This document shows positions 9,130 to 17,974 of a DNA stretch of 64,000 bases, piece by piece (position 1 is the stretch's first letter; every line of letters begins with the position of its first letter). Made by a program: the position numbers and the translations under genes. Source of the DNA: Secundilactobacillus collinoides DSM 20515 = JCM 1123 (GTDB lineage Bacteria; Bacillota; Bacilli; Lactobacillales; Lactobacillaceae). The notes beneath the pieces were generated by a model. It did not search any database and was not told the DNA's origin. It was given only the letters and a program-made list of their open reading frames with translations. Where the stretch lies: contig NZ_AYYR01000023.1 in the NCBI RefSeq assembly GCF_001435975.1, positions 46,606 to 110,605 on the forward strand, given 5' to 3'.

Positions 9130-9423
9130 GTTTGAATCCCCCTGATTACTATTATGATGAGCTTATTATAGCAGAGAAGTTTCAAAAAGATAGTCTTTTC
9201 TGAAAATATGAGCAAAAAAGCCCAATTTACATACCAATTTTCAATTATTTTAAGGCCACAAAAAGACAGATGTTCATTAAGCGACACTATTCAGTAGATT
9301 TAACGGTTCGTTTCAAATGCCAGTTTTGCAAATGATTTTCATTATCTATGAAAATTTTAAATGGTTTCAATTCAGTAGTGAACAGGCTATACTACGGGTG
9401 AACAGTGGCTATTAATTTAAAAG

Positions 9424-10188
9424 TCAGTTTTCGACAGCAAGTAATTGCGTCAATTTTTGCTCAAAAAGCGGCGTCCAAATTGTTTGGTAACCCAGCTGAG
9501 TTGGGTGCGCATCGTCAAACATGGCCATTGGACTGGCTGCCGTTAAAGATTTGACCACTGGATCGGCCCACAGGTCAAGAATGGTAAAGTGCCACTTTGC
9601 CTGTAAGATGTATAATTGCGCCACCAGCGCAGCGTAATCTACATCCGTTTTTCGTAAACAAGTATAGAAGATGATAGGTGCCTTAAAATGGTCACGAACA
9701 TAACTGCAGATAAATTCGATGGCGCCGAGGGTGGTGTTTCGGTCAAAACCAGACTGTTGATCATCGGCTGTGATGGTGCCCAGAGCCTTATTTTGTCGGC
9801 CGTCGTTAGTGGATAACTGGACAACAAACGCATCGTACTGACTGGTCAGCGGGAAATCACTCACGAGCCGGCTGACGTAGGTCTTTGGTTCACTGCCGGC
9901 CAACGTGGTTCCGCTAATTGCGGATTTAGTTGTGATAACACCGTCTTCGGCGCTAAGGTAGTCTGCAAACGATTTGCCGTGGGCCGCGGCACCATAGGTG
10001 ATCGATGAGCCAAGGTAGCCGACGTGTTTGCCAAACAGCGGCGAAGCGGGATTGAGTGTTACTTGGTCTGGACTATACTGTGGGGCGTTTCCCAACACGA
10101 CCGCTTTTAGCGGACGCGGCGCAAAGTGTGCTGCTATGAGCCCCGCACTGGCGAGAGCCATACCTTTGATTAGTGGGTGAGTTGTCAT
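9424..10188 (-). CDS. SGNH/GDSL-type hydrolase, probably membrane-anchored or secreted
   Basis: A 254-residue serine esterase-like protein. The N-terminus has a hydrophobic segment (GMALASAGLIAAHF) fitting a signal anchor. The catalytic Ser sits in LGSSITYG (block I), STNDG corresponds to the block III Asn, and DDAHPTQLGY gives the catalytic Asp and His (block V). The ATG at 10188 is preferred over the TTG two codons upstream because AGAGG lies eight bases before it. It stands alone between two intergenic gaps. It could act on acylated wall polymers or sugars, but the substrate cannot be read from the sequence. Confidence 0.85.
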   Translation of the reverse strand: MTTHPLIKGMALASAGLIAAHFAPRPLKAVVLGNAPQYSPDQVTLNPASPLFGKHVGYLGSSITYGAAAHGKSFADYLSAEDGVITTKSAISGTTLAGSEPKTYVSRLVSDFPLTSQYDAFVVQLSTNDGRQNKALGTITADDQQSGFDRNTTLGAIEFICSYVRDHFKAPIIFYTCLRKTDVDYAALVAQLYILQAKWHFTILDLWADPVVKSLTAASPMAMFDDAHPTQLGYQTIWTPLFEQKLTQLLAVEN

Positions 10189-10349
10189 TATCAAGACCTC
10201 TTTTGATTAATTTAGATCAAGTGTACTGCTAAATCTGGTAAGACTGTGTAAAAAAGACTAAATTGTACAAAAACCATGCAATCAAGTAGGCGCAACGTAT
10301 CACACAATGTTATAATGCCCCTTGTAGAAAATAGACAGGAGTGAATTGA

Positions 10350-10799
10350 ATGTCGTTTGGCGAAGAAACAAATCCCGGATTTGTAAAACGATTAAGAGAC
10401 TTAGATATTTCAATGGGTATTAGTGAAACAAGCCGGGTGACCGAAGCCAGTACCACCCAGATTCGGTACTGGGAAAAACGCGGCTTGATCGAATCCGTTA
10501 GCCACGGCAAAGGTCAAAATAAGCGCTATAATCTGATAAATATCTCAACAATTCTGTACCTTAAAATGATGCTGGATAATGGTTACACCTTAAATAAGGC
10601 TGCAGAAATGGCTAAGGAACGGCTCGCAAATGTCGATATTATTCGGTTGTTTATCAGCAACCGGGTCAACAGCATCGCGCATGATGGTGATAGTACGATT
10701 TTGAACCTCGGTCCGCTGGAAAATGACAAGAAGTTTGACGTTATTGCGGATGTTAGCAACGACGATGTTGTTTTGAACAAGGAACCAAACGGTCAATAA
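10350..10799 (+). CDS. MerR-family regulator of the minimal GlnR-like type
   Basis: A 149-residue DNA-binding protein with the MerR signature TQIRYWEKRGLI near residue 45, preceded by a 30-residue N-terminal extension. The tryptophan in RYWEK is shared with GlnR and MlrA-type members. The remainder is short, without a coiled coil and effector domain of the usual length, and ends in a polar tail. The ATG follows GACAGGAGTG, and an extended -10 (TGTTATAAT, ending at 10316) lies about 35 bases before it. No amino-acid metabolism gene is adjacent, so its regulon is unknown. Confidence 0.8.
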   Translation: MSFGEETNPGFVKRLRDLDISMGISETSRVTEASTTQIRYWEKRGLIESVSHGKGQNKRYNLINISTILYLKMMLDNGYTLNKAAEMAKERLANVDIIRLFISNRVNSIAHDGDSTILNLGPLENDKKFDVIADVSNDDVVLNKEPNGQ

Positions 10800-10810
10800 T
10801 AAATGCGATG

Positions 10811-10845
10811 AACGTCAGTCAGCTAAATGTTGGACTGACGTTTTT
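10811..10845. terminator. Terminator between the MerR and TauE genes
   Basis: AACGTCAGTC pairs with GACTGACGTT and is followed by TTTTT. It lies 12 bases past the MerR stop and just before the stop of the convergent TauE-like gene. Confidence 0.88.
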
Positions 10846-10848
10846 GTG

Positions 10849-11595
10849 TTACCAAATGGTTTTTATGCCCATCAATATCAGCAGGATGCCCATTATTGGT
10901 TTGAGTTTACCCCCAGCATTCTTAGAACCGCCAACAAAGCGGCTCATCACGTATGGGGCAATCGCGGCACCGATCAGTGCGCCGATCATGAGGCCGAGGC
11001 CAGCGTGCCAGTCGACTTGTCCGCCAGCGGTGTGGAAGATTGCGCCAACGATGGTCATCCCGACCAACACGTACGACGAGGTCGCAACGGCATTGACCAT
11101 GTTCAGGCCGAGGATCAATAACCCGGCGAGGATGGGACCGCCGCCGCTGAGACCGGCAACCCCCACCATCAACCCGCTTAGGATGCCAAAGCTGCTGGCT
11201 TTAAGTCGACCGTGCGCCTGCAACTGAGTCGACCCCGTTTGTTTATTGCGCATGATGTTAAGTCCCAGTAAGACTAAGATAATGCCCACGACCCAGGTGT
11301 AGATTGATTCAGGGATATAGGGCGACAGTAATGATCCAACCACCACTGCGGGCAGTGCCGCGATCAACATTTGATTGCCTAGTTTGAAATTAATTGCCCG
11401 TTGCCGATAGTAGCCCAATGAGCCTAGAATAAGGGAAGGCAGCGCGGTGACCAGCGAGGTAGCGGTAGCGGCTGCAGGTGCGAGATGAAATACCGCAGTT
11501 AACACACCTAAATAAATGGCAGCACCGCCACCACCCATTGAAATGACGACAAACCCGACAATCAGGCCAATAAGTAAGAGTGATACAATCTCCAA
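10849..11595 (-). CDS. TauE/SafE-family membrane permease (putative anion or organosulfur exporter)
   Basis: An integral membrane protein of 248 residues with about eight hydrophobic segments arranged as two repeats. Each repeat has Gly-rich motifs (VISMGGGGAA near the N-terminus and GLSGGGPILAG in the second half), typical of the TauE/SafE/YfcA family. The open frame extends upstream, but that part runs through a hairpin region; the TTG at 11595 is preceded by AAAGGAAG, so I place the start there. It is divergent from a TetR gene at 11771, which probably represses it. Substrates in the family include sulfite and sulfoacetate, but they vary. Confidence 0.88.
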   Translation of the reverse strand: MEIVSLLLIGLIVGFVVISMGGGGAAIYLGVLTAVFHLAPAAATATSLVTALPSLILGSLGYYRQRAINFKLGNQMLIAALPAVVVGSLLSPYIPESIYTWVVGIILVLLGLNIMRNKQTGSTQLQAHGRLKASSFGILSGLMVGVAGLSGGGPILAGLLILGLNMVNAVATSSYVLVGMTIVGAIFHTAGGQVDWHAGLGLMIGALIGAAIAPYVMSRFVGGSKNAGGKLKPIMGILLILMGIKTIW

Positions 11596-11607
11596 GATAG
11601 AACTTCC

Positions 11608-11677
11608 TTTCAAACGAATAGGTCGGTACGGCCTATTCGGCGCCGTAGCAAGCCACCTTGACACAAACAAGGTGGCT
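11608..11677 (-). promoter_or_regulatory. Two consecutive hairpins in the leader of the TauE-like gene
   Basis: On the minus strand the leader forms AGCCACCTTG/CAAGGTGGCT with a 7-base loop (11651-11677), then a near-palindrome CGAATAGGCCG/CGACCTATTCG directly before the AAAGGAAG ribosome binding site. The second hairpin could mask or expose translation initiation. It may instead be an operator. No known riboswitch class is recognised. Confidence 0.5.
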
Positions 11678-11706
11678 ATCAAACGACAATTAAATTTTGT
11701 TTTACG

Positions 11707-11740
11707 TTACAATATGTTATTATAGTTTACAACATGTAAA
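11707..11740. promoter_or_regulatory. Tandem TetR-type operator candidates between TauE and TetR
   Basis: TTTACAACATGTAAA (11726-11740) is an exact 6-3-6 inverted repeat. TTACAATATGTTA (11707-11719) is a one-mismatch relative 19 bases upstream. Both lie in the divergent promoter region, 30 bases before the TetR ATG. Confidence 0.65.
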
Positions 11741-11770
11741 TTGCAAGCAAAAAATATCGAGGTGATCCAC

Positions 11771-12355
11771 ATGTCACGCCAAATTTTATCAAAAGATCGC
11801 ATTATTCAGGCTGCCGTTGCCATTATTGAAGCGGGTGGCACACCCACCTTTTCCACCATTTCCCGGCGGCTTGGAAGTCGTTCTCAGGCCCTGTATCCGT
11901 ATTTCGCAAATCAAACCGAATTAAGTTTTGCGATTTTTGACTGGGTCGCCAGACAGTTGAATGATCAGATAAAAACAGAACTGTTTGGGTTAAGCGGTCG
12001 GGAGGGCCTCATTGCGCTGGCTGTTGCGATGCGGCGGGAAGGGCTGGCCCACGTGCGGCTGACTCAGTATCTACTCAGCATTCCGCGGGACACAGCGAAT
12101 GCGGATATGCAACAGGGCACGGACTTGTTTCGCGACTTGCTGGACGGTATGATCCGGCCTGTTTTTCAGCACTCACGGGTGCGGCTGATTGCCGCGCGTT
12201 GGTTACGTGACCTCATCGTCGGCGATGTGGTCAACATTGGTGCGGGGTGGTTTATTGATCAGGAAATTTCTGCAGATGACAGCTTCGAATTAGCCCTGAC
12301 AGCTAGTTTGGACAGGCTTACACTGGAAGACCAGCAAGACACACAGGACGTTTAA
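11771..12355 (+). CDS. TetR/AcrR-family transcriptional regulator
   Basis: A 194-residue repressor-type protein. The N-terminal helix-turn-helix (residues about 8-52) contains PTFSTISRRLGSRSQALYPYFANQTEL, the recognition helix and the YxYF motif of the TetR fold. The rest is a helical ligand domain without a recognised subfamily signature. The ATG at 11771 follows CGAGGTGATCC; the longer frame starting at a TTG runs through the operator. Its divergence from the TauE-like exporter and the tandem palindromes between them suggest it represses that gene and itself. Confidence 0.88.
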   Translation: MSRQILSKDRIIQAAVAIIEAGGTPTFSTISRRLGSRSQALYPYFANQTELSFAIFDWVARQLNDQIKTELFGLSGREGLIALAVAMRREGLAHVRLTQYLLSIPRDTANADMQQGTDLFRDLLDGMIRPVFQHSRVRLIAARWLRDLIVGDVVNIGAGWFIDQEISADDSFELALTASLDRLTLEDQQDTQDV

Positions 12356-12405
12356 GAGCTTCAGTCCGTTGAGCTGGCCTGATAAGACCACTTTATCGGC
12401 AAAAT

Positions 12406-12453
12406 AAAGCCCCATCTAACCTGCCGACTTGGCAGGTTAGATGGGGCTTTTAA
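12406..12453. terminator. Strong bidirectional terminator
   Basis: AAAGCCCCATCTAACCTGCC and its exact reverse complement flank a 5-base loop, with T runs on both strands. It lies between the convergent TetR and eRF1-like genes. Confidence 0.92.
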
Positions 12454-12502
12454 TACCTTTTGATTATCTGGCGCAGTTTGATGCTGACGCCGGTTTCAAC
12501 GC

Positions 12503-13561
12503 TTAGTAGGTTACCGCACTCACAGGTGCCATTTCGGGTGCCTGGTCACGTAGGACAATAATCTGATCATTCTTAGCGAGCGCTTCGGAAATCACGCCGT
12601 TGATGGCATCGTATTCCTCACGTTCGGTGGGTTCAATGTGGTGTTGCGCATTGATGACCAGTTGTTGAATACGATTTTCCATCAAAGCGGTACGAATCTG
12701 GGCCATCTCAGTCAGCAGACGGTGGGTATCCAAGCCGGCTACATCACGGGACGTGGCGTCCTTTTCGTGGTCGGTAATGGTCTTACCAGCCAGTGAACCT
12801 AATTCCTTTGGCGACAGGTCAGTCACCGAACGACGGATGCTGATATCAGCCAAGTTCAAACGATTGCCTGCCACTTGGGTAAACAGGGTCAGGTTTTGCG
12901 GTAACCCCATTAACACGATCGGCCGGTTGTCTAACTTAGGATCAGCGGCTAAGAAATCAACGATGATCCGGTAATAACGCTCTTGGTCAATATCCTTTTC
13001 ACGACTCGTTTCATTGTGGCCATGGTATTGGCTTTGACCAGGTGTAGCTTTGTAATTTAAGCTGCCGCCGCGTTTCTCCGTGCCTAACGCATCGGTCAAA
13101 TTACCTGGTGAATCCGGCAATTTCAGAGTAGTTAATTGCTGTTCTTCTAAACTGTATACGCTGAAGTCGGTTTGCTCCAGCTGCAACAGGTAGTAGTCCT
13201 GGTTTGGGGCTTCTTTTAAAATCGATAACAGGTCGGGACCACCCGCAACACTCAGATGGACGGTCTGGACACTGTTTCGCGGCAGGTAAAGAATTTCGTC
13301 ACCATCTAAGTTGGCGAAAATGCTGAGTCCGCGGTAGGGCAACCCCTGATCAAACAGGTGGTTGATCTGTGCTACGATCTCATCACCTGGAATTTCAGTC
13401 GAGACCGTGGTCAGATTATGGATCTCCTGCAGCGCATTCTTTAATTTCAACTGCTCGGTTTCTTGATAATTGAGTTTATCAAGGTTCACACTCAAAGTTA
13501 GTACAGAAGCTTCAGGTCGTTTCAAAGTTGCGAGTTCTTTTAGCGTCACCATTTTTGCCAT
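12503..13561 (-). CDS. eRF1/baeRF-like protein of unknown function
   Basis: A 352-residue cytosolic protein resembling the bacterial archaeo-eukaryotic release factor-like (baeRF) families. The support is the overall layout: an N-terminal alpha/beta domain beginning with LKELATLKRPEASVLTLS, a central segment with HGHNETSREKDIDQERYY followed by PIVLMGLPQNL, and a C-terminal alpha/beta region with QLVINAQHH. I chose the third-codon ATG (13561) because GGAG lies nine bases before it, whereas the first ATG (13567) is too close. It is followed by a strong terminator and preceded by CorA on the same strand. The function is not known, and ribosome rescue is only a family-level guess. Confidence 0.6.
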   Translation of the reverse strand: MAKMVTLKELATLKRPEASVLTLSVNLDKLNYQETEQLKLKNALQEIHNLTTVSTEIPGDEIVAQINHLFDQGLPYRGLSIFANLDGDEILYLPRNSVQTVHLSVAGGPDLLSILKEAPNQDYYLLQLEQTDFSVYSLEEQQLTTLKLPDSPGNLTDALGTEKRGGSLNYKATPGQSQYHGHNETSREKDIDQERYYRIIVDFLAADPKLDNRPIVLMGLPQNLTLFTQVAGNRLNLADISIRRSVTDLSPKELGSLAGKTITDHEKDATSRDVAGLDTHRLLTEMAQIRTALMENRIQQLVINAQHHIEPTEREEYDAINGVISEALAKNDQIIVLRDQAPEMAPVSAVTY

Positions 13562-13657
13562 ACACATGCACTCCTTTTTATGTCGTTAACTAGATTATAC
13601 CCGTTAATTGTGACGAGAGTGTGAAGATTTGTCGAAAACGATTTCATTATTGCTAAA

Positions 13658-14566
13658 TTAGGGTTTATGGTGAAATTTAATGGTCAGCAGAAGCCAAACA
13701 ATTGCGGCCAAAGACAGACCGACCACAAAGAGCCAAGCATCGTGCAGACCGGCCAGAGGTAACTTGACGTTCATCCCGTAAAAGCCAGTCACGATGGTGG
13801 GCACGGCCATCGTCAGCGACCAGATGGTCAGAAACCGCATCGTGTCATTCAAGTTATTATTAATGATAGAATCAAACGTGTTGATGATCCGATCCACCAC
13901 TTGCGACTCGTTTTCAATCATTCGCCGTACCTGATCAGCTTCAATGGCAACATCTTCCAGCTGATCGCGTTCATAGCTTGAGTTATTGACGCCAAAGTAG
14001 GTCCGGGGGATGCGGACAAATAGGTCGCTGTTAGATTCTACTCCGCTAAAGAAGAACGTAAGCGTTTGACCGAGATTTGACAAATCGACAAGCATGTTGT
14101 TTTTGGGGTCGCGATTCAGCTGTTTATCCAGTTGATTCCGTTGTTTTGTGACCTGCTTGATGATGGGAATATAGCTGTCGATGAAAGCGAACAGTGCCTC
14201 CAGAATAAAACTGGCGGGGGTGGTCACTTCGTCGTCCACGAACGCTTTCTCCAGGGCTTCATCGATAAAGTCCAAGTTACTGTCATTAAAGGTGAAAATG
14301 CGGCCCCGATGAATCAAAAAGCCAACGGGACGGGCGATATAGCGCATTTTTTCACCCTTTAACCGGTACGGTACAAGGGCAATCAGCAGCTGCTGGTTGT
14401 TTTCTGGATCGTAAACGTAATTAGCACTTTCATCTTTATCAGTCACGTAAGTAATGATATCGTCGGTGATGCCGTAATCATCCATCAGCTGCTGCTGTTC
14501 TGGCACGGTGATGGCTGATGTGGCGATCCATTCAAAATTACCGAGTTGTTTTGCGGGTTTGATCAC
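13658..14566 (-). CDS. corA: CorA-family divalent cation transporter
   Basis: A 302-residue membrane transporter, probably for Mg2+ or Co2+. The large N-terminal cytoplasmic alpha/beta domain and long helices (residues 1-235) are followed by two C-terminal membrane segments. The family signature YGMN sits at the end of the first segment (TGFYGMNVKLPL), with a short loop before the second. The length and architecture are normal for CorA. The start ATG follows CCTAGGAGG. The baeRF-like gene lies about 95 bases downstream on the same strand, and no terminator is evident between them, so they may be cotranscribed. Confidence 0.93.
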   Translation of the reverse strand: MIKPAKQLGNFEWIATSAITVPEQQQLMDDYGITDDIITYVTDKDESANYVYDPENNQQLLIALVPYRLKGEKMRYIARPVGFLIHRGRIFTFNDSNLDFIDEALEKAFVDDEVTTPASFILEALFAFIDSYIPIIKQVTKQRNQLDKQLNRDPKNNMLVDLSNLGQTLTFFFSGVESNSDLFVRIPRTYFGVNNSSYERDQLEDVAIEADQVRRMIENESQVVDRIINTFDSIINNNLNDTMRFLTIWSLTMAVPTIVTGFYGMNVKLPLAGLHDAWLFVVGLSLAAIVWLLLTIKFHHKP

Positions 14567-14965
14567 AATTTAGATCCTCCTAGGGCCTTATTTTTATCAG
14601 GCTGTTGTTGAGCCGGCCCGAAGACCTGCTTATTATTTAAATACGAAAAAGGGGCTACAACTTCTTCTTAGGCATATACCTCACCGTCATGGCACTGGCT
14701 GAAAACGAGTGTTATTGACAAAAAAACGGGCGGTTTTAAAGAAATTTCCGCTTATTTAATGATAATTTCATCTTAGTTGAAAACGAGTGATTATTCAATA
14801 AAGACAGGCTAAACAAAATAGTTGACAAATGGGCATTTTTTCACTAACATGTTAATTTTAGAACTACTTAAAACTGTCTTTTATTTTATGAAGACTTTTG
14901 TTGGATATGGTATTATTATACTTAGAAGATAGTGCTTACATTTTAATCGTTGGGAGGTGGTTACC
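14567..14965. other. AT-rich divergent region with a repeated GAAAACGAGTG word
   Basis: About 400 AT-rich bases separate corA (minus) from a small plus-strand gene. The 11-mer GAAAACGAGTG occurs at 14701-14711 and 14779-14789 (period 78), each preceded by T and followed by TTATT after at most one extra base. No gene or known riboswitch (M-box included) was recognised. The repeated word could be a regulator site. Confidence 0.45.
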
Positions 14966-15307
14966 GTGCTAAATAGAACTAAACAGTACTTAAAAGACCG
15001 TAACTATCATTATCAAAAGTCCTATATCAGACCGCTGATGACGCCGGAATCTGTTTACGTGTTTAAGTTTGGTCGCGAGGCATTAAATAATCGGGTAATC
15101 ATTCGATACAGTCACACATGGACTGGTCGTCAACGGATTAATGAGATTGATCTGCGCTTGCACAAGCAAAAGCACCCCCGCATTTTCCGCACTGAAAGTG
15201 AATTATTAGATTACCTTGAATCACGACTACCTCAGCGTGAAAAGAAGGAAGCCGACAAAGAAGAGCGGCGCGAGCATCAAAACGAGCAAACAGACGCATC
15301 CAAGTGA
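14966..15307 (+). CDS. Small basic hypothetical protein
   Basis: A 113-residue, highly charged protein that I do not recognise. The first two thirds look like a small alpha/beta domain (segments YVFKFGRE, RVIIRYSH, NEIDLRLH, FRTESELLDYLE); the last 30 residues are a Lys/Glu/Arg/Gln-rich tail, probably disordered. There is no membrane segment. The GTG at 14966 sits eight bases after GGGAGG, which makes it a better start than the GTG inside the ribosome binding site. A terminator overlaps its stop codon. Function unknown. Confidence 0.72.
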   Translation: MLNRTKQYLKDRNYHYQKSYIRPLMTPESVYVFKFGREALNNRVIIRYSHTWTGRQRINEIDLRLHKQKHPRIFRTESELLDYLESRLPQREKKEADKEERREHQNEQTDASK

Positions 15308-15321
15308 GGGTGCGTTTTTTT
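15293..15321 (+). terminator. Terminator overlapping the stop of the small basic protein gene
   Basis: ACGCATCC pairs with GGGTGCGT (one wobble) around the stop codon TGA, followed by seven T. Confidence 0.88.
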
Positions 15322-15557
15322 GTAGCGTGCAAAAATCAGGTCAGCGCCTTTCCCCGTGAAGCACTATCAGTCTCATGAACATGGCCGGCAGCAAAGGCAT
15401 GCTTTTAACAAAGCATCATAAAGGCCACAAGCACTCATAGCAAAACGGGCATGAAACGGTTCACAAGAAGCCTCGGATTCAGTATCTGGAGCCAGACACC
15501 CAAGGTTCCAAATCCCAGTACCCATTGCCATTTAAACGCGTCAGGAGATGACCAACA

Positions 15558-16205
15558 ATCAGTCCAGAACTAACCCAATTTTTTAAATCTGCACCAACCC
15601 CAGAGCTCGCAAAACAACTTCTCGGCTGTCGTATTCGCTATGAAACACCAGCGGGCGAACTGTCTGGGTTCATCGTTGAGACCGAGGCCTACGTCGGGCC
15701 GAAGGATGCGGCAGCTCACGCATTTGCTGGCCGGCGCACCCACCGCAATGAAGCCCTCTATGGCGAACCCGGCACGATTTACATGTTTCAGTCGCGTCAG
15801 TATGTTTTGCTGAATTTCATTACCCAAGCGGCGGAGGTGCCTGAAGGTATTTTAATTCGCGGGGTGCAGCCTGAAAACGGGCTTGACCTCATGTACCAGA
15901 ATCGCGCGGTAAAGGGGCCGTCACTCACAAATGGTCCCGGTAAACTGACTCAGGCATTTGGGATGACCTTAGCTCTAAATCAAAAGGGATTAAACGAGGA
16001 TGCCTTATCGTTAGAATTGCCCGCGGCTGCATACCCGAAACAAATTGCGACCAGTGCCCGGATTGGCGTTCCCAACAAGGGCGAGTGGACGGATGCACCG
16101 TTGCGCTATTTTGTGGCCGGAAACCCCTATGTTTCAAAAATAACGAAAAAAACGATTGATACAGAAACGCTTGGCTGGCGGGTTGATCCCGCAGAAAGGA
16201 ATTAA
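15558..16205 (+). CDS. DNA-3-methyladenine glycosylase (AAG/Mpg family) without a canonical start codon
   Basis: Removes alkylated purines in base excision repair. Visible family motifs are [14 protein letters not shown] near the N-terminus, [18 protein letters not shown] (active-site Glu region), [17 protein letters not shown] and [12 protein letters not shown]. In this frame no ATG, GTG or TTG exists between the upstream stop (TGA 15549-15551) and the first conserved residues. The only near-start is ATC at 15558, ten bases after GGAG, giving a normal length of 215 residues with [12 protein letters not shown] at the N-terminus. The first ordinary ATG (15783) would remove a third of the protein, including the catalytic region. 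Either a rare ATC start, a decayed start or a sequence error is involved. prmA follows five bases later. Confidence 0.8.
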   Translation: MSPELTQFFKSAPTPELAKQLLGCRIRYETPAGELSGFIVETEAYVGPKDAAAHAFAGRRTHRNEALYGEPGTIYMFQSRQYVLLNFITQAAEVPEGILIRGVQPENGLDLMYQNRAVKGPSLTNGPGKLTQAFGMTLALNQKGLNEDALSLELPAAAYPKQIATSARIGVPNKGEWTDAPLRYFVAGNPYVSKITKKTIDTETLGWRVDPAERN

Positions 16206-16210
16206 GACTT

Positions 16211-17170
16211 ATGGATTGGACCGAACTCTCCGTTACAACGACTAGCGAGGCTGTGGAAGCTGTCTCGAACATTTTGATGACCCACGGCGCCACCGGCGTG
16301 CAGATCGATGACGTTAAGGATTTTGACAAACTGCGCGACGGCAATTGGGAACAGGAAGGCAAGATCATCAATGTTGATGAAATACCTCACCAAACGACCG
16401 GTGCGAAGGTCAGCGCCTACTTCCCAGAAACTATTTTTGTGCCCGAAATCGTGCCCGAAATTACCCAGCAGGTACAAGGACTTACCAAGTTTGGATTGGC
16501 GGTAGAACCAGCAAAAGTAGAAACGACCGCAGTTGATGAAACAAACTGGGCAACGGCTTGGAAGAAGTATTATCATCCCGTTCAGGTCACGCGTTTTCTT
16601 ACGGTTGTCCCTAGTTGGGAGAAGTATGAGCCAGAATCTAAAGATGAGCGCTTGATCGTGCTTGACCCAGGAATGGCGTTTGGGACGGGTACTCACCCAA
16701 CCACCAGATTATCACTGGAAGCCTTGGAAATGGTTATTCACGGCGGTGAACGGCTGATTGATGTCGGCACGGGTTCTGGTGTTTTGAGTATTGCCGCAAA
16801 ACAGCTCGGTGTCGGTGATGTGCGCGCGTATGATCTGGATCAGGTAGCCGTAGATTCCGCGCAGAAAAACCTCGATTTGAACCCGGTCGCAAAGGATGTT
16901 CAAGTTGCTGCCAATAACCTGCTGACCGGTATTTCAGGCGAAGCTGACATCATTGTTGCCAATATTTTAGCTGAGATCATCATGCCGCTGATTCCGCAAG
17001 CGTGGAATCTGCTGCCAGTGCATGGTTACTTTGTGACTTCCGGTATCATTGCTGAGAAGGCCGATGATGTGCTTGTCGCCCAACGGCATCAAGGGTTTAA
17101 AATCGTCCAAACATTGAAGATGGGTGACTGGTACGGTGTGATTGCTCAAAAGCCGGGGGCGGATGACTAA
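16211..17170 (+). CDS. prmA: Ribosomal protein L11 methyltransferase
   Basis: S-adenosylmethionine-dependent methyltransferase that methylates lysines and the N-terminus of L11. The 319 residues match the family. The N-terminal substrate-recognition domain (1-100) is followed by the methyltransferase core with [14 protein letters not shown], the SAM-binding loop [19 protein letters not shown], and the NPPY-type motif as VANILAEII. It lies in the usual operon with rsmE: its stop TAA and the rsmE ATG share one base. The start ATG lies 5 bases after the glycosylase stop, with AGAAAGGA inside the upstream gene end. Confidence 0.97.
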   Translation: MDWTELSVTTTSEAVEAVSNILMTHGATGVQIDDVKDFDKLRDGNWEQEGKIINVDEIPHQTTGAKVSAYFPETIFVPEIVPEITQQVQGLTKFGLAVEPAKVETTAVDETNWATAWKKYYHPVQVTRFLTVVPSWEKYEPESKDERLIVLDPGMAFGTGTHPTTRLSLEALEMVIHGGERLIDVGTGSGVLSIAAKQLGVGDVRAYDLDQVAVDSAQKNLDLNPVAKDVQVAANNLLTGISGEADIIVANILAEIIMPLIPQAWNLLPVHGYFVTSGIIAEKADDVLVAQRHQGFKIVQTLKMGDWYGVIAQKPGADD

Positions 17171-17913
17171 TGCAACGGTATTTTATTGATGAGACCTTAA
17201 AAGTTGGAGAAACTTTTGAATTGGACACGACAGTCAGCAAGCATTGGCGCCAGGTACTCCGGGCCGAACCGGGTGCGCAGGCCGAGTTCGTTGACCAGGC
17301 TGAGCACTTGTTTCTGGGCCAGCTTGGTGAGGGTAACCACACGAAGATCCTTAAAACACTGCCTGCGACCGTTGAGTTACCGGTTGACGTCACAATCTTA
17401 TCCGGTTTGCCGAAACAGGATAAAGCAGAATGGATCGTTCAAAAGGCGACCGAACTAGGCGCTCATAAGATTGTGTTTTTTGGCGGTGACTGGTCCGTAG
17501 CCCGCTGGCAGGATAACAAAGTGACCAAAAAATTGGCGCGTTTGCAAAAAATTGCGCACGGAGCTAGTGAGCAATCGCACCGGACACATGTGCCGGTCGT
17601 GCAGTTTTCACCATCTCTAAAGGCGGCCCTGCAGGCACTGGACTATGACAAACTGTTGGTGGCCTATGAAGAGGTAGCTAAGCAGGGGGAACAAGCCCAG
17701 CTCACTCAAACACTGTCAGAGATGAAGCCTGGTCAAAAGCTCGTGGCCGTTTTTGGACCAGAAGGCGGCATCTCGCCAGCTGAGATTGAAATCTTGAAGG
17801 CCAATGATGGCGTGATAGCTGGTTTGGGACCGCGAATCTTGCGAACCGAAACGGCGCCGCTGTATTTGCTGGCAGCGGCTTCCACGGTTTGGGAGCTGCA
17901 GGGGACATTATGA
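17170..17913 (+). CDS. rsmE: 16S rRNA (uracil1498-N3)-methyltransferase
   Basis: SPOUT-class enzyme that methylates U1498 of 16S rRNA. The 247 residues show the N-terminal PUA-like domain (residues about 1-70) and the C-terminal knotted domain with KQDKAEWIVQKATELG, SEQSHRTHVP, VFGPEGGISPAEI and LGPRILRTETAPL, all signature segments of the family. The start overlaps the prmA stop by one base (TAATG), indicating translational coupling. An intrinsic terminator follows after about 35 bases. Confidence 0.97.
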   Translation: MQRYFIDETLKVGETFELDTTVSKHWRQVLRAEPGAQAEFVDQAEHLFLGQLGEGNHTKILKTLPATVELPVDVTILSGLPKQDKAEWIVQKATELGAHKIVFFGGDWSVARWQDNKVTKKLARLQKIAHGASEQSHRTHVPVVQFSPSLKAALQALDYDKLLVAYEEVAKQGEQAQLTQTLSEMKPGQKLVAVFGPEGGISPAEIEILKANDGVIAGLGPRILRTETAPLYLLAAASTVWELQGTL

Positions 17914-17945
17914 TCGGTTGGATATGATTTCTATTGCGTTGTTGA

Positions 17946-17974
17946 AGCATTGACTTTGGTCGGTGCTTTTTTTG
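17946..17974 (+). terminator. Terminator after rsmE
   Basis: AGCATTGAC pairs with GTCGGTGCT through G-U wobbles and is followed by seven T. It ends the glycosylase-prmA-rsmE unit. Confidence 0.75.

Noticed and set aside
15548..15583. ATG start for the glycosylase in the other frame with a programmed frameshift at the T6 tract
   Set aside because: The conserved-looking residues ELTQFF upstream of the T tract are in the main frame, and the ATG touches the GGAG word, so a frameshift is less likely than a mutated or ATC start. It is kept as an alternative under findings.
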